A DNA stretch of 64,000 nucleotides from Bolinopsis microptera (lineage: Eukaryota; Ctenophora; Tentaculata; Lobata; Bolinopsidae). The stretch lies in contig NC_087074.1 of NCBI RefSeq assembly GCF_026151205.1, forward strand, positions 19,636,740-19,700,739, written 5' to 3'. Shown here piece after piece: positions 45,600 through 56,104 of this stretch. The notes beneath the pieces are model-generated. The model was not told the DNA's origin and did not search any database. It worked only from the letters and a program-made list of their open reading frames with translations. The translations under genes and the position numbers were made by a program. The number at the start of each line of letters is the position of its first letter. Within the stretch, counting starts at the first letter, position 1.

Positions 45600-47850
45600 T
45601 ATGAATTACCATTCAATACGGATAATTTGCTCCTAAATTCTAAGTAATAGTAAAGCATTTGCAAATAAAATACGTCGTACACTGATCACGCTATGAAATT
45701 GAAATGCTAGATTAATCCGGCGGGCAACTTTGAGTGGCTTGTGGAAGAGGTATATACAAATTAAGCCTGGCTTGATGTAAAGAGGTGGAAGAGGTGGAAT
45801 GTTTGCGGAGTACATCACCTCTGTTTTACCAAAAGTTTTGAGACTGTGCGCGCGATTTTGACACGTGAGCGAGCGCGCAATTTTATTAATGTTTTTTTAT
45901 CATTTATACAAAATTCTTTATTTAATATATCTTGGGTTTGAACAGGATACTACCCGCTTAAAATATTTCCACTGCGTTACATAATACTCAATAAGTCAAT
46001 AAATTTATTAGATTTGTAGATATGTTGCAATTAGTTTAAATGTGTATGTTCATAACCAACCAAGACGCGCGCTGAGTTGAAACAAAAACAAAATATTTTA
46101 CGAGTACCACCCGTTCATATCAGTTTAAATTATTTACATATAATTTTTACAAATGGCAAAATCATGCGTTGTCAATGATAAATCGATTTATTATTGAGTG
46201 TACTTAACTGGTAACAAATTTATTATGTGTTTTAATTAAAAACCGTTTTGTTCCGCTGCACTGCAAAACCGTAAACCAAACAAACCGTAAACCAATTAAA
46301 AACCTCGATTTACCGTGTACCCCAATTTACTGCGGATCACGGATGTTTCCTTCCCCAAACTCCTCGGTAAATAAGGGTTTACTGCAGCATATCACATATC
46401 GATTTAACATATTATCGTACATCTGCATCGTAGTTATACTAAATATATATTAAACGGGTCTTTTAAAATGTCTAATTTGTGATATCGAGCAGTAAGACCT
46501 TGTACAAGCAGCTTCAACTTCTGAAACGATTTACGTTCTATGATTATAACACGAAATAGAATTAGAATAATCTGGTAATTCTGAATTCGATGCGCGCGGT
46601 TGTACGTGCTTGTTGTTTCATAGCGCGGCCCAAATTGTGACAAAACAGAGCAAATAGCTTGTTGGACATATGTATCGCGCGAGAACGTTTTTGTAGACGC
46701 GCATGTGACATCACGAGTGAAGAGCTCGCATTGGGAGTAATTTGTAATTTTTGATGTTTTAAGATAAAGTTGCAAAAAATGTATAAATATTCCAACAATC
46801 TGGTTAAAATCAAATTTTCAATTTGATTAAATGATTTAAAATACTTATGTTAGAAAAAAAGAAAATGTTTATATAAAGAAAAGACAATTCTTTCGACTAA
46901 ACTGTCCAATTGGAAATTTATAACCTACCAAGACGCGCGCCGAGTTATATAGATTATTAAATTCGTCGATCAGTACTGTTTTAAAATTAGGAACAGTCTT
47001 AATATTCGGAACAAATATTTTACGAGTATCACCCGTTACCTAACATATTTAGTACAACAACATGTTTAGGTATGTCCATGTATGATGTAATAGTTTCTAA
47101 TTCAATTACTGTTGATAGAGTCAATGAAACAATAAATTTTCAATGAAACAACAAGTTTTATTTTACATTTCTTTAATCATAGATAAAATACAAGCACAAA
47201 TTAGCAATTGACTTGAAATGAATTTGAAGAATTATTTGTTTGGTGATTGTTTATAATTATTTAGTAAATTTTATTTGATTGCTTATTGTATTTTTATTAT
47301 GGCAATTGGTTGAATTTAGTGAGGCAGGGTTAGTTTCTTTATTGTATTAGAAACATGTTTACTTTACAGTAGGCTTAATGCTGAGTAGCAGGCTTAATGG
47401 CGAGTAGCAGGAATGAGGGACCAAAACGCTTGGGGCTAACAATGGCCCATTTACAAACCACTTCAGACATGGTATGGACAATGATCTCAAAAAACATATT
47501 AAAAACATATTGTATAATATGAGGGAAAAATTAACAAAAGAGGCGCCAGTACCAAGAGATAAACCCTTTCCCCAATCCAGGTCCTGGGCAAACCAAGTAA
47601 AGAGAAATAAAGGATAAAGGATAAAGGAAAAGAAGAAGAAGAAAAATGTCTAAGTGGACATCATCAGCAAATGACTTGGCTATTTTCTTTGATGTCATTT
47701 ATGCTTAATTTGTCTGAAACTGACCCTAGTGCAGTCAGCAGTGCAGGGTGAGAATCCTTGTCAGGTTTTACTGGTTCTTCCAGGGCTCATGTCTGTCCGC
47801 ATTGCACTTTGTGGCGAGGCAGCATTAGTGTCTATAAAAGAATCTTGTGC
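45600..47850. other. Unassigned intergenic sequence with dispersed repeats
   Basis: A repeat with ACCAAGACGCGCGC(T/C)GAGTT followed by ATATTTTACGAGTA(C/T)CACCCGTT occurs at 46055-46115 and 46926-47035. 46280-46385 resembles the pogo-like mini-MITE at 61672. A short open stretch near 47440-47610 (SWANQVKRNK) is not recognised. No gene supported. Confidence 0.45.
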
Positions 47851-47859
47851 CTAGCGAGG

Positions 47860-47960
47860 GGACTCGCAATGCCATGGTGGGCTATGAATACACCAGTTTA
47901 ACTCACGAGGCAACTCGCAAAAGCCATGGTGGGCCTTGAATACGCCAGCTCCTCGGGTTA
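47860..47960. repeat. Two-copy tandem repeat of about 57 bp
   Basis: ACTCGCAATGCCATGGTGGG ... GAATACACCAG is followed by a second copy, ACTCGCAAAAGCCATGGTGG ... GAATACGCCAG. Confidence 0.75.
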
Positions 47961-48284
47961 CTATAGAGCTGACAGCGCTAGTGGGCCCCCTTATGTACCA
48001 GGACTCTACCGGCAACGATCGACTAACGCCCCAGATATAAGCAAAGATTGGCGCGCAGTCATAAACAGCGGGTGCGCGCACAGAACTGCTTCCCGCTAGT
48101 ACCAATAACACTCACCTGACTCCCACGTGACACTAACCTCACGCCGCGGTGCGGTATTTCGATCATGACAAGCCAAACCGGATTAAACCACTTGTTAATA
48201 TAGCCGTTCTGCTTGCCAGTCTCTACATTAATTAGCCCGCTGGGTTTTGCTGCCCCCTGTTTGCAATTTTGCCGCCCCCTCGGA

Positions 48285-48780
48285 GAGTGTAATGGGAGTA
48301 TCGCTACAATATGGGAGTGTAATGGGAGTATCGCTACAATATGGGAGTGTAATGGGAGTATCGCTACAATGTGGGAGTGTAATGGGAGTATCGCTACAAT
48401 ATGGGAGTGTAATGGGAGTATCGCTACAATGTGGGAGTGTAATGGGAGTATCGCTACAATATGGGAGTGTAATGGGAGTATCGCTACAATATGGGAGTGT
48501 AATGGGAGTATCGCTACAATGTGGGAGTGTAATGGGAGTATCGCTACAATATGGGAGTGTAATGGGAGTATCGCTACAATGTGGGAGTGTAATGGGAGTA
48601 TCGCTACAATATGGGAGTGTAATGGGAGTATCGCTACAATGTGGGAGTGTAATGGGAGTATCGCTACAATGTGGGAGTATTATGGGAGTATTGCTACATT
48701 GTGGGAGTGTAATGGGAGTATCGCTACAATGTGGGAGTGTAATGGGAGTATCGCTACATTGTGGGAGTGTTATGGGAGTA
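48285..48780. repeat. Minisatellite, 30-bp unit, about 16.5 copies
   Basis: Exact 30-bp period, GAGTGTAATGGGAGTATCGC + TACAAT(A/G)TGG. The unit itself looks like two related parts, each starting GGGAGT. One A/G site (48311, then every 30 bp) varies; reading 5' to 3' it is A A G A G A A G A G A G G G G G, and the last units gather further changes. Because 30 is divisible by three, two frames stay open as peptide repeats (ECNGSIATIW, GVSLQYGSVM); I treat both as non-coding. Confidence 0.95.
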
Positions 48781-49339
48781 ATGTATAGTAGTTACCACAC
48801 CAAACGTGTGTAATGTGTGTAATGGCATAAATGGACCCTGGATCAGAACCTGTTTTTCCTGTGTCGTACAATATGATCCCTGCTCCTGTTATTTCTGGAC
48901 TGAGTGAGAGTCCACCTCACGTGACGTCACAAACCCTCACGTTTTAGCTCAGCCACCAAAAGGCAGATAGTATCAATACAGTTCCCCACCACCTAACACA
49001 CTATCCAAACGTTAGCACACCCGCAACCGCCATTAGCAACCTACGTCTCACCAAGTCTCAAGAGCCAGCATTACTCAGCACGGGCGTCATCCTTTCATGG
49101 TGTTGAGCGGCCAGGGTAACCACCCAGAACTTCCCTAGGGACCAAGTTAGTAAATCTCCGGAGGTGCAACCCCGATTCGGCTTATACCTTAGCAGGTATT
49201 ATCATCCAGTGGCCCTCAGGGAAGGGGCTTAATGCAGATAGATGGACTCCAGTAGGACGCTCCCCAAGTGGAGGGTCGCCACCTCTATATGACGGTGGTC
49301 AGTGGGTGTCGCGACAAAAAAAAAAAAAAAAAAAAAAAA
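48781..49339 (+). repeat. Unclassified segment ending in A24
   Basis: A less AT-rich stretch ends in 24 consecutive A (49316-49339), the look of a retrotransposed SINE or LINE tail on the plus strand. No tRNA-like boxes or LINE protein motifs were found in it, and the 5' edge is not clear. Confidence 0.4.
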
Positions 49340-52300
49340 TCAATCCTTAAAGTGACCAGTACTGATGGCAAACTTAGTCAAATGATCAATTTACCTAGCT
49401 TGCTAGTCTATTGATCGCTTTTTTTTTGTTGTGTCAAACAGTATATACTATATACAATAAATTAATTCAAGTGTTGCAATTGGCAGAGCACAATACAGAG
49501 GTAACGGAAATTGTCCACTGCTACCAATATTATATAATATGAAATATCAAAAATCAAATATTGAATTGAATTGAAATAAATTTTCGTGCACATACAGAAT
49601 GAATGGTTAATAATTTAATATATATGTAGATCAAGGTCTGTGCACGGGATGCTTCCTGGAAGAATCCAGTTCTTTTAGCGGGGCACCCTACCTAAAGCCA
49701 AATTGAGATATAATAATCATATTCCTAAGAAATAATCAGAAATCGAATACCAATCAAATAATATGATATATATGAGTAGTAACCATATTTACTATGCAAA
49801 ATGCCCCAACCACATAGTGTAAATTTATATAGAATTCAAATTCCATATCATCATTAAACCTCAATACCTAGTCAATATAATAGCCCAAGCAAAATTAAAT
49901 AACTTCTTATATACCTTACTGTCATACTACAAATTAATTAAACATTTGAAATCTGTTGACCAGAGAATAAATTTCTAAGCCTAATGCAAGTGAAATAATT
50001 TAGATGCAATAATGAATGCCTAATGTGAGTATCATTTGTCAATGTCCTTGTAAAAAAGTCTGTACAAGAGATATGAGTAACTAATATAGAAGAAAAAACA
50101 GGAAGTTGTCGTCTGTTGTAAAATAAATAAAATATCTAGAATATAAATTAGAATATAAAATAACATTCAGTCAATGTGTCGTCAATAAACTGTACAATTA
50201 TCAAATGTTAAAACTGGGTGATACAGTCACCAAAAAAAATACTAAGTATGATAAGTTAATAAATTAAATGTGGTCTATAAAACTACCACTAAGTATAATA
50301 GGTCAATAAATTAAAAGTGGTTTATAAAACTACCACTGTGGGAACCCCTTCTCCAGTTAAAACATGTCAGTCATGTGCAAAATCAATCAGAATGGTAAGG
50401 TGGTAAAAAAGGGAATATCTTTTCGATACGTCAATTATATATGCCTCAGATTTAAAAGAATTAGAAGTTACTTAGTTATCGTCGACTATGATTGCAGTGT
50501 AAAATTTGTCATATGAATTGTCGACGGTATAATTAGGGTCTGTTGTTATAGATGATAGTAGCTGTTTCTTATACGAATCACTAAAGCTTTTAACATCGGG
50601 CAGATTTCGTAGATCTGTTGGAACATTATTCCAACATTTTGCCCCCAAGTATTGAAAGTTTTTATGTGATGTTGATCTATTGACATAAAGGTTGCAGCTT
50701 TCGCCGCTCCTACTACCTCCTGATATGTAACTAAATTTGTTCATAAAGTTTGTAGGACAATTGTCATGGATGATTCTAAACATATAATTTGACAGATGGA
50801 GTTGTCGTCTAAGATGGAGTGGTAACCATTTCATGTCTCTATAAACATTAAGGCTGCTCTCTGTTTTTGGAACGTTGAGAGCTATTTTGGCTACCTTTTT
50901 GTACAGAGTGTCAAGTTCAGCAAGTTTTGTCTTGCCAGCTCTACAATAGATCGTGTCTAAATAATCGAATTGTGGCAACATGAGTGCATTGGCAAACATT
51001 TTCCTATATTTAATGGGTAGCAGTGCTTTACTTCTATACATGGCACCAATTCTCTTCATGACCTTCCTAATAATATAATCTACATGGCTTTTGAAGTTTA
51101 ATTTACTATCTAAAATGAGGCCAAGATATTTTGTCTCTTTGCACTCCTTGATTGTGAAAGTTACCTCATTACAATCAATGGTTATTTCATCATGTTGGTC
51201 AACAGAATCAAACAATAGGAATTCAGTCTTCTTTTCATTGAGTGATAATTTATTAACACTGAGCCATTTAAAGATTGTCATAAGTTCTATTTTCATGTTT
51301 ATAAATGTGCTTCTGCAGGTTTGATCAAAGAATAGTGCACCATCATCTGCAAATAGAAAGGGCTTAGATAGGTTACAGGCATAAATGATGTCATTTATGA
51401 AGATACTAAATAATATAGGCCCAATGATGCTTCCTTGTGGTACACCACTCAGAACTTCTAAAAATGAGCTTAGATTGCCATTGATCCTAGTGCATTGATA
51501 TCTACAAGATAAGAAGTTCTTAAACCAGGTTAAAGCAATGCCACCAATTCCATAATATGCCAATTTTTGAAGCAATATTTCATGATTCACTGTGTCAAAG
51601 GCCTTCTTAAGATCAAGAAAGATGATTCCTGGTTTATAAGACTTAGATTTACTCATATATATATTTCGTCCATCAGATCGTACATCAGATAAGTTGTGGA
51701 GTGATTTTTCCGAAAGCCATATTGATGCCGGATGAAAAGTTTGTTCTCTTCCATGTAATCAGTGAGTTGCTTGCCGACAAAGTATTCTATAAGTTTTCCT
51801 ACAAGTGGAAGGATGGATATTGGCCTGTAATTATTAGGATCATCTTTCATTCCTGCCTTATGGATGGGAGTTACTCTAGCTTTTTTACAAAGGGTTGGTA
51901 CAACACCTGTATTAAGGCTCAGATTGACAATGTGGGTCAGTGGCTCAACTATGTGTGGTACAGCTTGCTTAAGTAAAAATAGAGGCACATTGTCATATGA
52001 GGCCTTGTCATTCTTGAGCGTTTCGACAATCGACATACATTAGGATATCAGTTTCATTTATTTCTTGGAATCTATCAAATGAGATATTAGAAGTTCTAGG
52101 AGGTAAAAAATCAGTAAAACTAACTCTTTCAATATTGGGGGCCTGATTTTGTAATCTTGATCCAACATTTGCAAAATGAAAGTTAAATAGCTCAGGATCA
52201 TTCTCATTGATAGTTTGACAATTAGTTGTACCAGGGGTCATATTTGATGCCAGTTTGATAGTTTTCCATATCCCTTTAAGATCATTCTTGGCACTTTTAA

Positions 52301-53333
52301 CTTGTAGATCATCGATTACATCAGCCTTTTTGCAGGTTTTAGCTAATTTATTTCTAATATTTCTCTGAATCTTGTAGCAATCCCAGGCCTCATTACACTT
52401 TATACATTTGCTACATGTACCACATTTATTGCAATTTCCATTGTCTCTCTTATCCTTCTTTTTACGGAATTTCTTTAGAAGAAAATGTGTATGATTAATG
52501 GCATTTAAAAGTTCAGTAGAAGGTTTATGTATGTATGAACTTTTCATGCCTTTCTATGGTCTTGCAAGGGAAGAAGGTTGCATATGCCTGTTCAATATGA
52601 TGACAAAGGCCAGCAGTGATAGCTTCAACATCTGTACTTTCCAATAGTGGACTGTAATCAGAACAGGTATCTAGATAGTCTAAGAATTAAAATTGTTTAA
52701 CATTACGTTTACAATGATTTCTAATTTCAACCTTCTCAAATTTAGGAGCTATAGGTACTTTACAATCTATCTCACACATAATAGCTTGATGATCTCCAAT
52801 ACGTTCATCAAGAACAGAAGATTGGACAAAATCTGCATAACAGTTAGTGAATATTACATCAATAGTAGTCTGGGTAAAATTGTCTCCACGTTTAGCAACT
52901 CTAGTTATCCCTTGAATGGTTTGAACTAGATTGTAACATCTCAAGGTCATATCTAATTTTTTGTACTGGGTGGATGAGATATTATTCTGGTCTATGTTTA
53001 TATCCCCAATCCAGATAACCTTTTTCCCATTCAGTTTTTTCATGCAAAAATGAATGTATTCAATAAAGTTATCAACACTGCAATAATTTCCAGAGCGATA
53101 GAAGCAGCAAACATTGATCTTGCTATTCTTAAGCTTCACCCATAATGCTTCAATGTTATCAAGCTTACTATCCATAACTAATTCTGTGTAAGCTAGTTTT
53201 TTGTTTATCATTAAGCCACAACCACCCCTAGAACTGTTTGGCCTGTCACATCGCATAAGGTTGAAGGAGGAAGGAATATTTATGGTGTCTGTGTCAATAG
53301 TATCATTAAGATTCATCTCATTTAGGGAAAGTA

Positions 53334-55331
53334 TATATGGGCAATTTCATGAAACATGAACAAGGAGGGAAAAAAATAAATTTCAGTTATGGCACTAGCT
53401 TTGATTGGAGTCTGAAAGAGAAGATTATAAACTGTCAGACACAAATAACCGCTTATAAATATCTCACTTCGTTTCTGTGTTATCGCGTTTTCAAAATACC
53501 CATAAATTGTCATGTTTTACAGGCTAAAACTACTCTATAATAAAAGCTGTTTACTAAAAAGAGATTGTTGTAATATTCATTAATTCTTGATCTGTAAAGG
53601 TGCATACCACTTCACTGAAGCTGTATGCAAAATTTGGGACTCAAAATTTAAGCAGATTCGGAGCAATGCTATTCTACTTTCTCCTGTTTTTAGTGTAAAT
53701 TACTATACATAAAAAACAAAAAAGTTTTCTGCTGGCCACATTTCATGTTATTTCTTGCTGAAATCTTGCTAAAACAAGCTAACTCTGATGTCAAGACATA
53801 ATGTACTTGTTTATTTAGATCCATAGATATCAGATCATGTCAATACCATTGTCAAGTAAGTTACATGTCAAGTAATTTACGTGTCAAGTAATTTACACAT
53901 ATGCTTTTTATTCAGTAATAGTAGTAAAACACAACAAGTAACGATTGTCAAACAGAATAAAAGTTATTTAAAAGTGATAATAGATTGGTTCTGGTCAGAA
54001 TTACATTAAAGAAATCTATAAAAATGGTTAAAAATGGTTAAAAATGGTTAAAAATTGACTTTTCGAAAATAATACTTTTCTTTACAGAAAATCCAGTGGC
54101 CTGCTTGAACACAAATTTTTGAGCTGGGAAACATTCGTACATTTACGCCCACCTACCTACTCTGTATAACTGGGCTAACTGTGGACCTAATCAGTGGATC
54201 AATCAACCAATTAAGGGGGCCGGGGGGTCTTCATCAAAATTCCCTCGAAATTGACTTTTTAGTTGTTTCTGATAGAAGGGAGTGATATCTATCAAATGCT
54301 TTTGGTCCCATGGAAAAATATTATTCCTAGCCGAAATTATTGTCGGTCAAAGGTCAGCACTTATGTGTAATTGTATTGCGCGAGCGATTTTCAATCACGT
54401 GTCCTGAAAATCGAGTCTAAAAATCTATTTTCTCCTACATGTTTTGAGCAATCACCCTGAAACTTTCAGGATATGTTCTAGAGATAATTTAAAAGAGATG
54501 AGCCAGACAGAATTTTGAGATAAGCCTTTAAACATATTTTATTCGATTTTGAAAATCTTGGACCTCGTTTTTTGACGATTTTTTGAGGTCCAAGATTTTC
54601 AAAAATTGAAAATCGCTCGCGCAATACAATTACACATAAGCGCTGACATTTGACCGATAATAATTTCGTCTAGGAACAATATTTTTCCATGGGACCAAAA
54701 GCATCTGATAGATATCACTCCCCTCTATTAGAAACAACTATAAAGTCAATTTCGAGAAAATGTTGATGAAGGCCCCCCCGGCCCCCTTAATTGGCTAATG
54801 ATAAACTGATATATCATTATTAATCATATATTACATAGTTCATACACTTAGCAAACGAATTAAAGACAAAGGGGCAGCTTTAAACAGTTAAAATCAAAGG
54901 ATTGTGTAACAGTGTAAACTACTTGACACAAAAGAGTAACTTACTTTACAAGGAACAAAGGCTTCTACAGAACACAGCTATTAACCATTTACCAAAACAA
55001 ACCCTTTCCAGTACAGGCAAGACATTTGCCAGTGTGCATGAAAAATATTTAAATGTTTACTCTCACACCTGGGCACGAAATGAGATTTCAATACACGTTG
55101 GTCAGGAATGTCAATTTGTGCCCTGTAATTTACTTTACATTTTCAAACGTGCCTCACTCAAAATCCATAGCAGTTGGAGTAAAAATCTTAATATAGCTGT
55201 GTGTGGAGTACATAGGAGATGTTTCATGCAATTTATCATGATTCTGTTATGTTTGTGTAATGCTTGAGAGTCAGAATAAGGCCAAATTTTTGTGCAAAGT
55301 GTAATTTACTTTACGTGAAATCGCCCATATA
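53334..55331. mobile_element. TA-flanked inverted-repeat element nested in the LINE
   Basis: TSD TA at 53334-53335 and 55330-55331; element 53336-55329 (1,994 bp). TIR TATGGGC(A/G)ATTTCA(T/C)G. Removing the element plus one TA rejoins the LINE endonuclease in frame (DICI|LSLNEM), which fixes its ends. Internal motif close to AAGTAATTTAC: forward copies at about 53853, 53870 and 53886; reverse copies near 54912, 54932, 55126 and at the right TIR (55300). One open frame of about 120 codons (54902-55267) overlaps the motifs and looks accidental. No transposase. Confidence 0.85.
54211..54790. mobile_element. TTAA-flanked MITE with long inverted arms, nested
   Basis: TTAA at 54211-54214 and 54787-54790 around 572 bp. 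Arms of about 190 bp (GGGGGCCGGGGGG..., 54215-54405 and 54600-54786) are inverted copies with several mismatches. The centre holds a second hairpin, GAAAATCTTGGACCTC / GAGGTCCAAGATTTTC (54550-54600). TTAA and G/C-rich ends fit piggyBac- or Kolobok-type mobilisation. It lies inside the element at 53334-55331. Confidence 0.8.
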
Positions 55332-55561
55332 CATATATCACTTTTTACATCTCGTATATGTTTGTCTTTTATCTCTCTCACTAATTGATGAGATAAGCCG
55401 TTTTTACGACGCACTGGCTACAGCATACAGCTTGTAACTACTGACGAACAGACGAACTCACGGGCTCAGTGGTACCGACACAGAGCGGTCCTTTTCCTAA
55501 AAGCCACAAAAACCTCCCTACTAAAGTAAGTCACTACATTTCGATTTGCAATTTGACTGAA

Positions 55562-55975
55562 ATGGAGACCCAGACTGAGCTAAGCGGTCGCACATATTGT
55601 TTCACCACGGCAACTTGCATGGACCTGATTGGTAAACTAGTAGGATACCAGCTCGATCGGGAGCTGAAATCTTTCGGAATGGACGACGAAACTCTTTGTA
55701 ATCTAACCGTCCTTAAAAAGAAGGAACTACTCAAATTGAACCTTCAAGATAATGTGTGTTGCCAAACACCGAGCGAGACGACTAACAAACTCACTAAACT
55801 AACACAACTGTTTTCGAGGTCCGCGAACGATACGATGACAGATCTAAAGAAGAGCTTAGAAAACGCCAAGGATCTCGTCTCCTCCCTACAGAAGCTTGAT
55901 CCCGCCACCCACCCCCCACCCACCCTCCCTGAAACGGCAGTGACGGAAACTTCTCACGTTCAAGAGATTCGATAA
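55562..55975 (+). CDS. Unrecognised ORF, possibly frameshifted
   Basis: 138 aa from ATG 55562 (METQTELSGR...). Composition looks coding: a Leu/Lys-rich segment (FGMDDETLCNLTVLKKKELL) that loosely resembles a SAM-type helical bundle, then a predicted coiled-coil KKSLENAKDLVSSLQKL and a Pro/Thr-rich end. One frame over, directly past its stop, the sequence continues as INLFKSSAKKMLLNLQ ... WQPFLLHNVPGLRQ to 56098, so the original protein was probably longer. It abuts the 5' side of the minus-strand LINE but reads the opposite way. Host gene exon or ORF1 of another element; I cannot decide. Confidence 0.35.
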   Translation: METQTELSGRTYCFTTATCMDLIGKLVGYQLDRELKSFGMDDETLCNLTVLKKKELLKLNLQDNVCCQTPSETTNKLTKLTQLFSRSANDTMTDLKKSLENAKDLVSSLQKLDPATHPPPTLPETAVTETSHVQEIR

Positions 55976-56104
55976 ATCTGTTCAAGAGTAGTGCCAAGAA
56001 AATGCTACTTAATCTTCAAAGTGATGGTGATGTTAACGAGTGGCAACCATTCCTACTGCACAATGTTCCTGGCCTAAGACAGTCTAGACGTGAAATTTAA
56101 ACTT

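Larger units (their letters stand above)
50472..55415 (-). pseudogene. LINE ORF2 (endonuclease-RT), frameshifted and split
   Basis: Reading downward: the endonuclease start NGLSHQLVREIKDKHI (about 55395-55345), the nested insertion, then LSLNEMNLND (Glu), SRGGCGLMI, WIGDINIDQ and IGDHQAI (His). Next a Cys-rich linker with CNKCGTCSKCIKCNEAWDC (about 52425). Reverse transcriptase: TPIHKAG and NYRPISILP, then LDLKKAFDTVNH (Asp), SGVPQGSIIGP and FADD at about 51345. Frameshifts lie near 52686, near 52030 and at a TATATATA run near 51660, so it is dead. Order and motifs match CR1/jockey-type elements. Confidence 0.85.
49560..55430 (-). mobile_element. CR1/jockey-like LINE, interrupted by a nested element
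   Basis: Minus-strand LINE running from the endonuclease start (about 55415) to a 3' end rich in TTCAATTCAATTC-type repeats near 49565. It is split at 53334/55331 by a 1,994-bp TA-flanked element. Without the insertion it would be about 3.9 kb. No RNase H. ORF1 was not recognised upstream, so it is either 5'-truncated or its ORF1 is too worn to see. Confidence 0.8.

Noticed and set aside
46434-46813. Open frames of 83-113 codons on the minus strand
   Set aside because: They lie in a repeat-rich area and show no recognisable protein features.
48213-48813. Two overlapping open frames of about 190 codons with ECNGSIATIW-type repeats
   Set aside because: Produced by the 30-bp minisatellite; both frames are equally open and codon use is just the repeat.
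54902-55267. 121-codon frame inside the nested TA-flanked element
   Set aside because: It overlaps the repeated motifs, has no transposase signature and starts and ends within non-coding repeat sequence.
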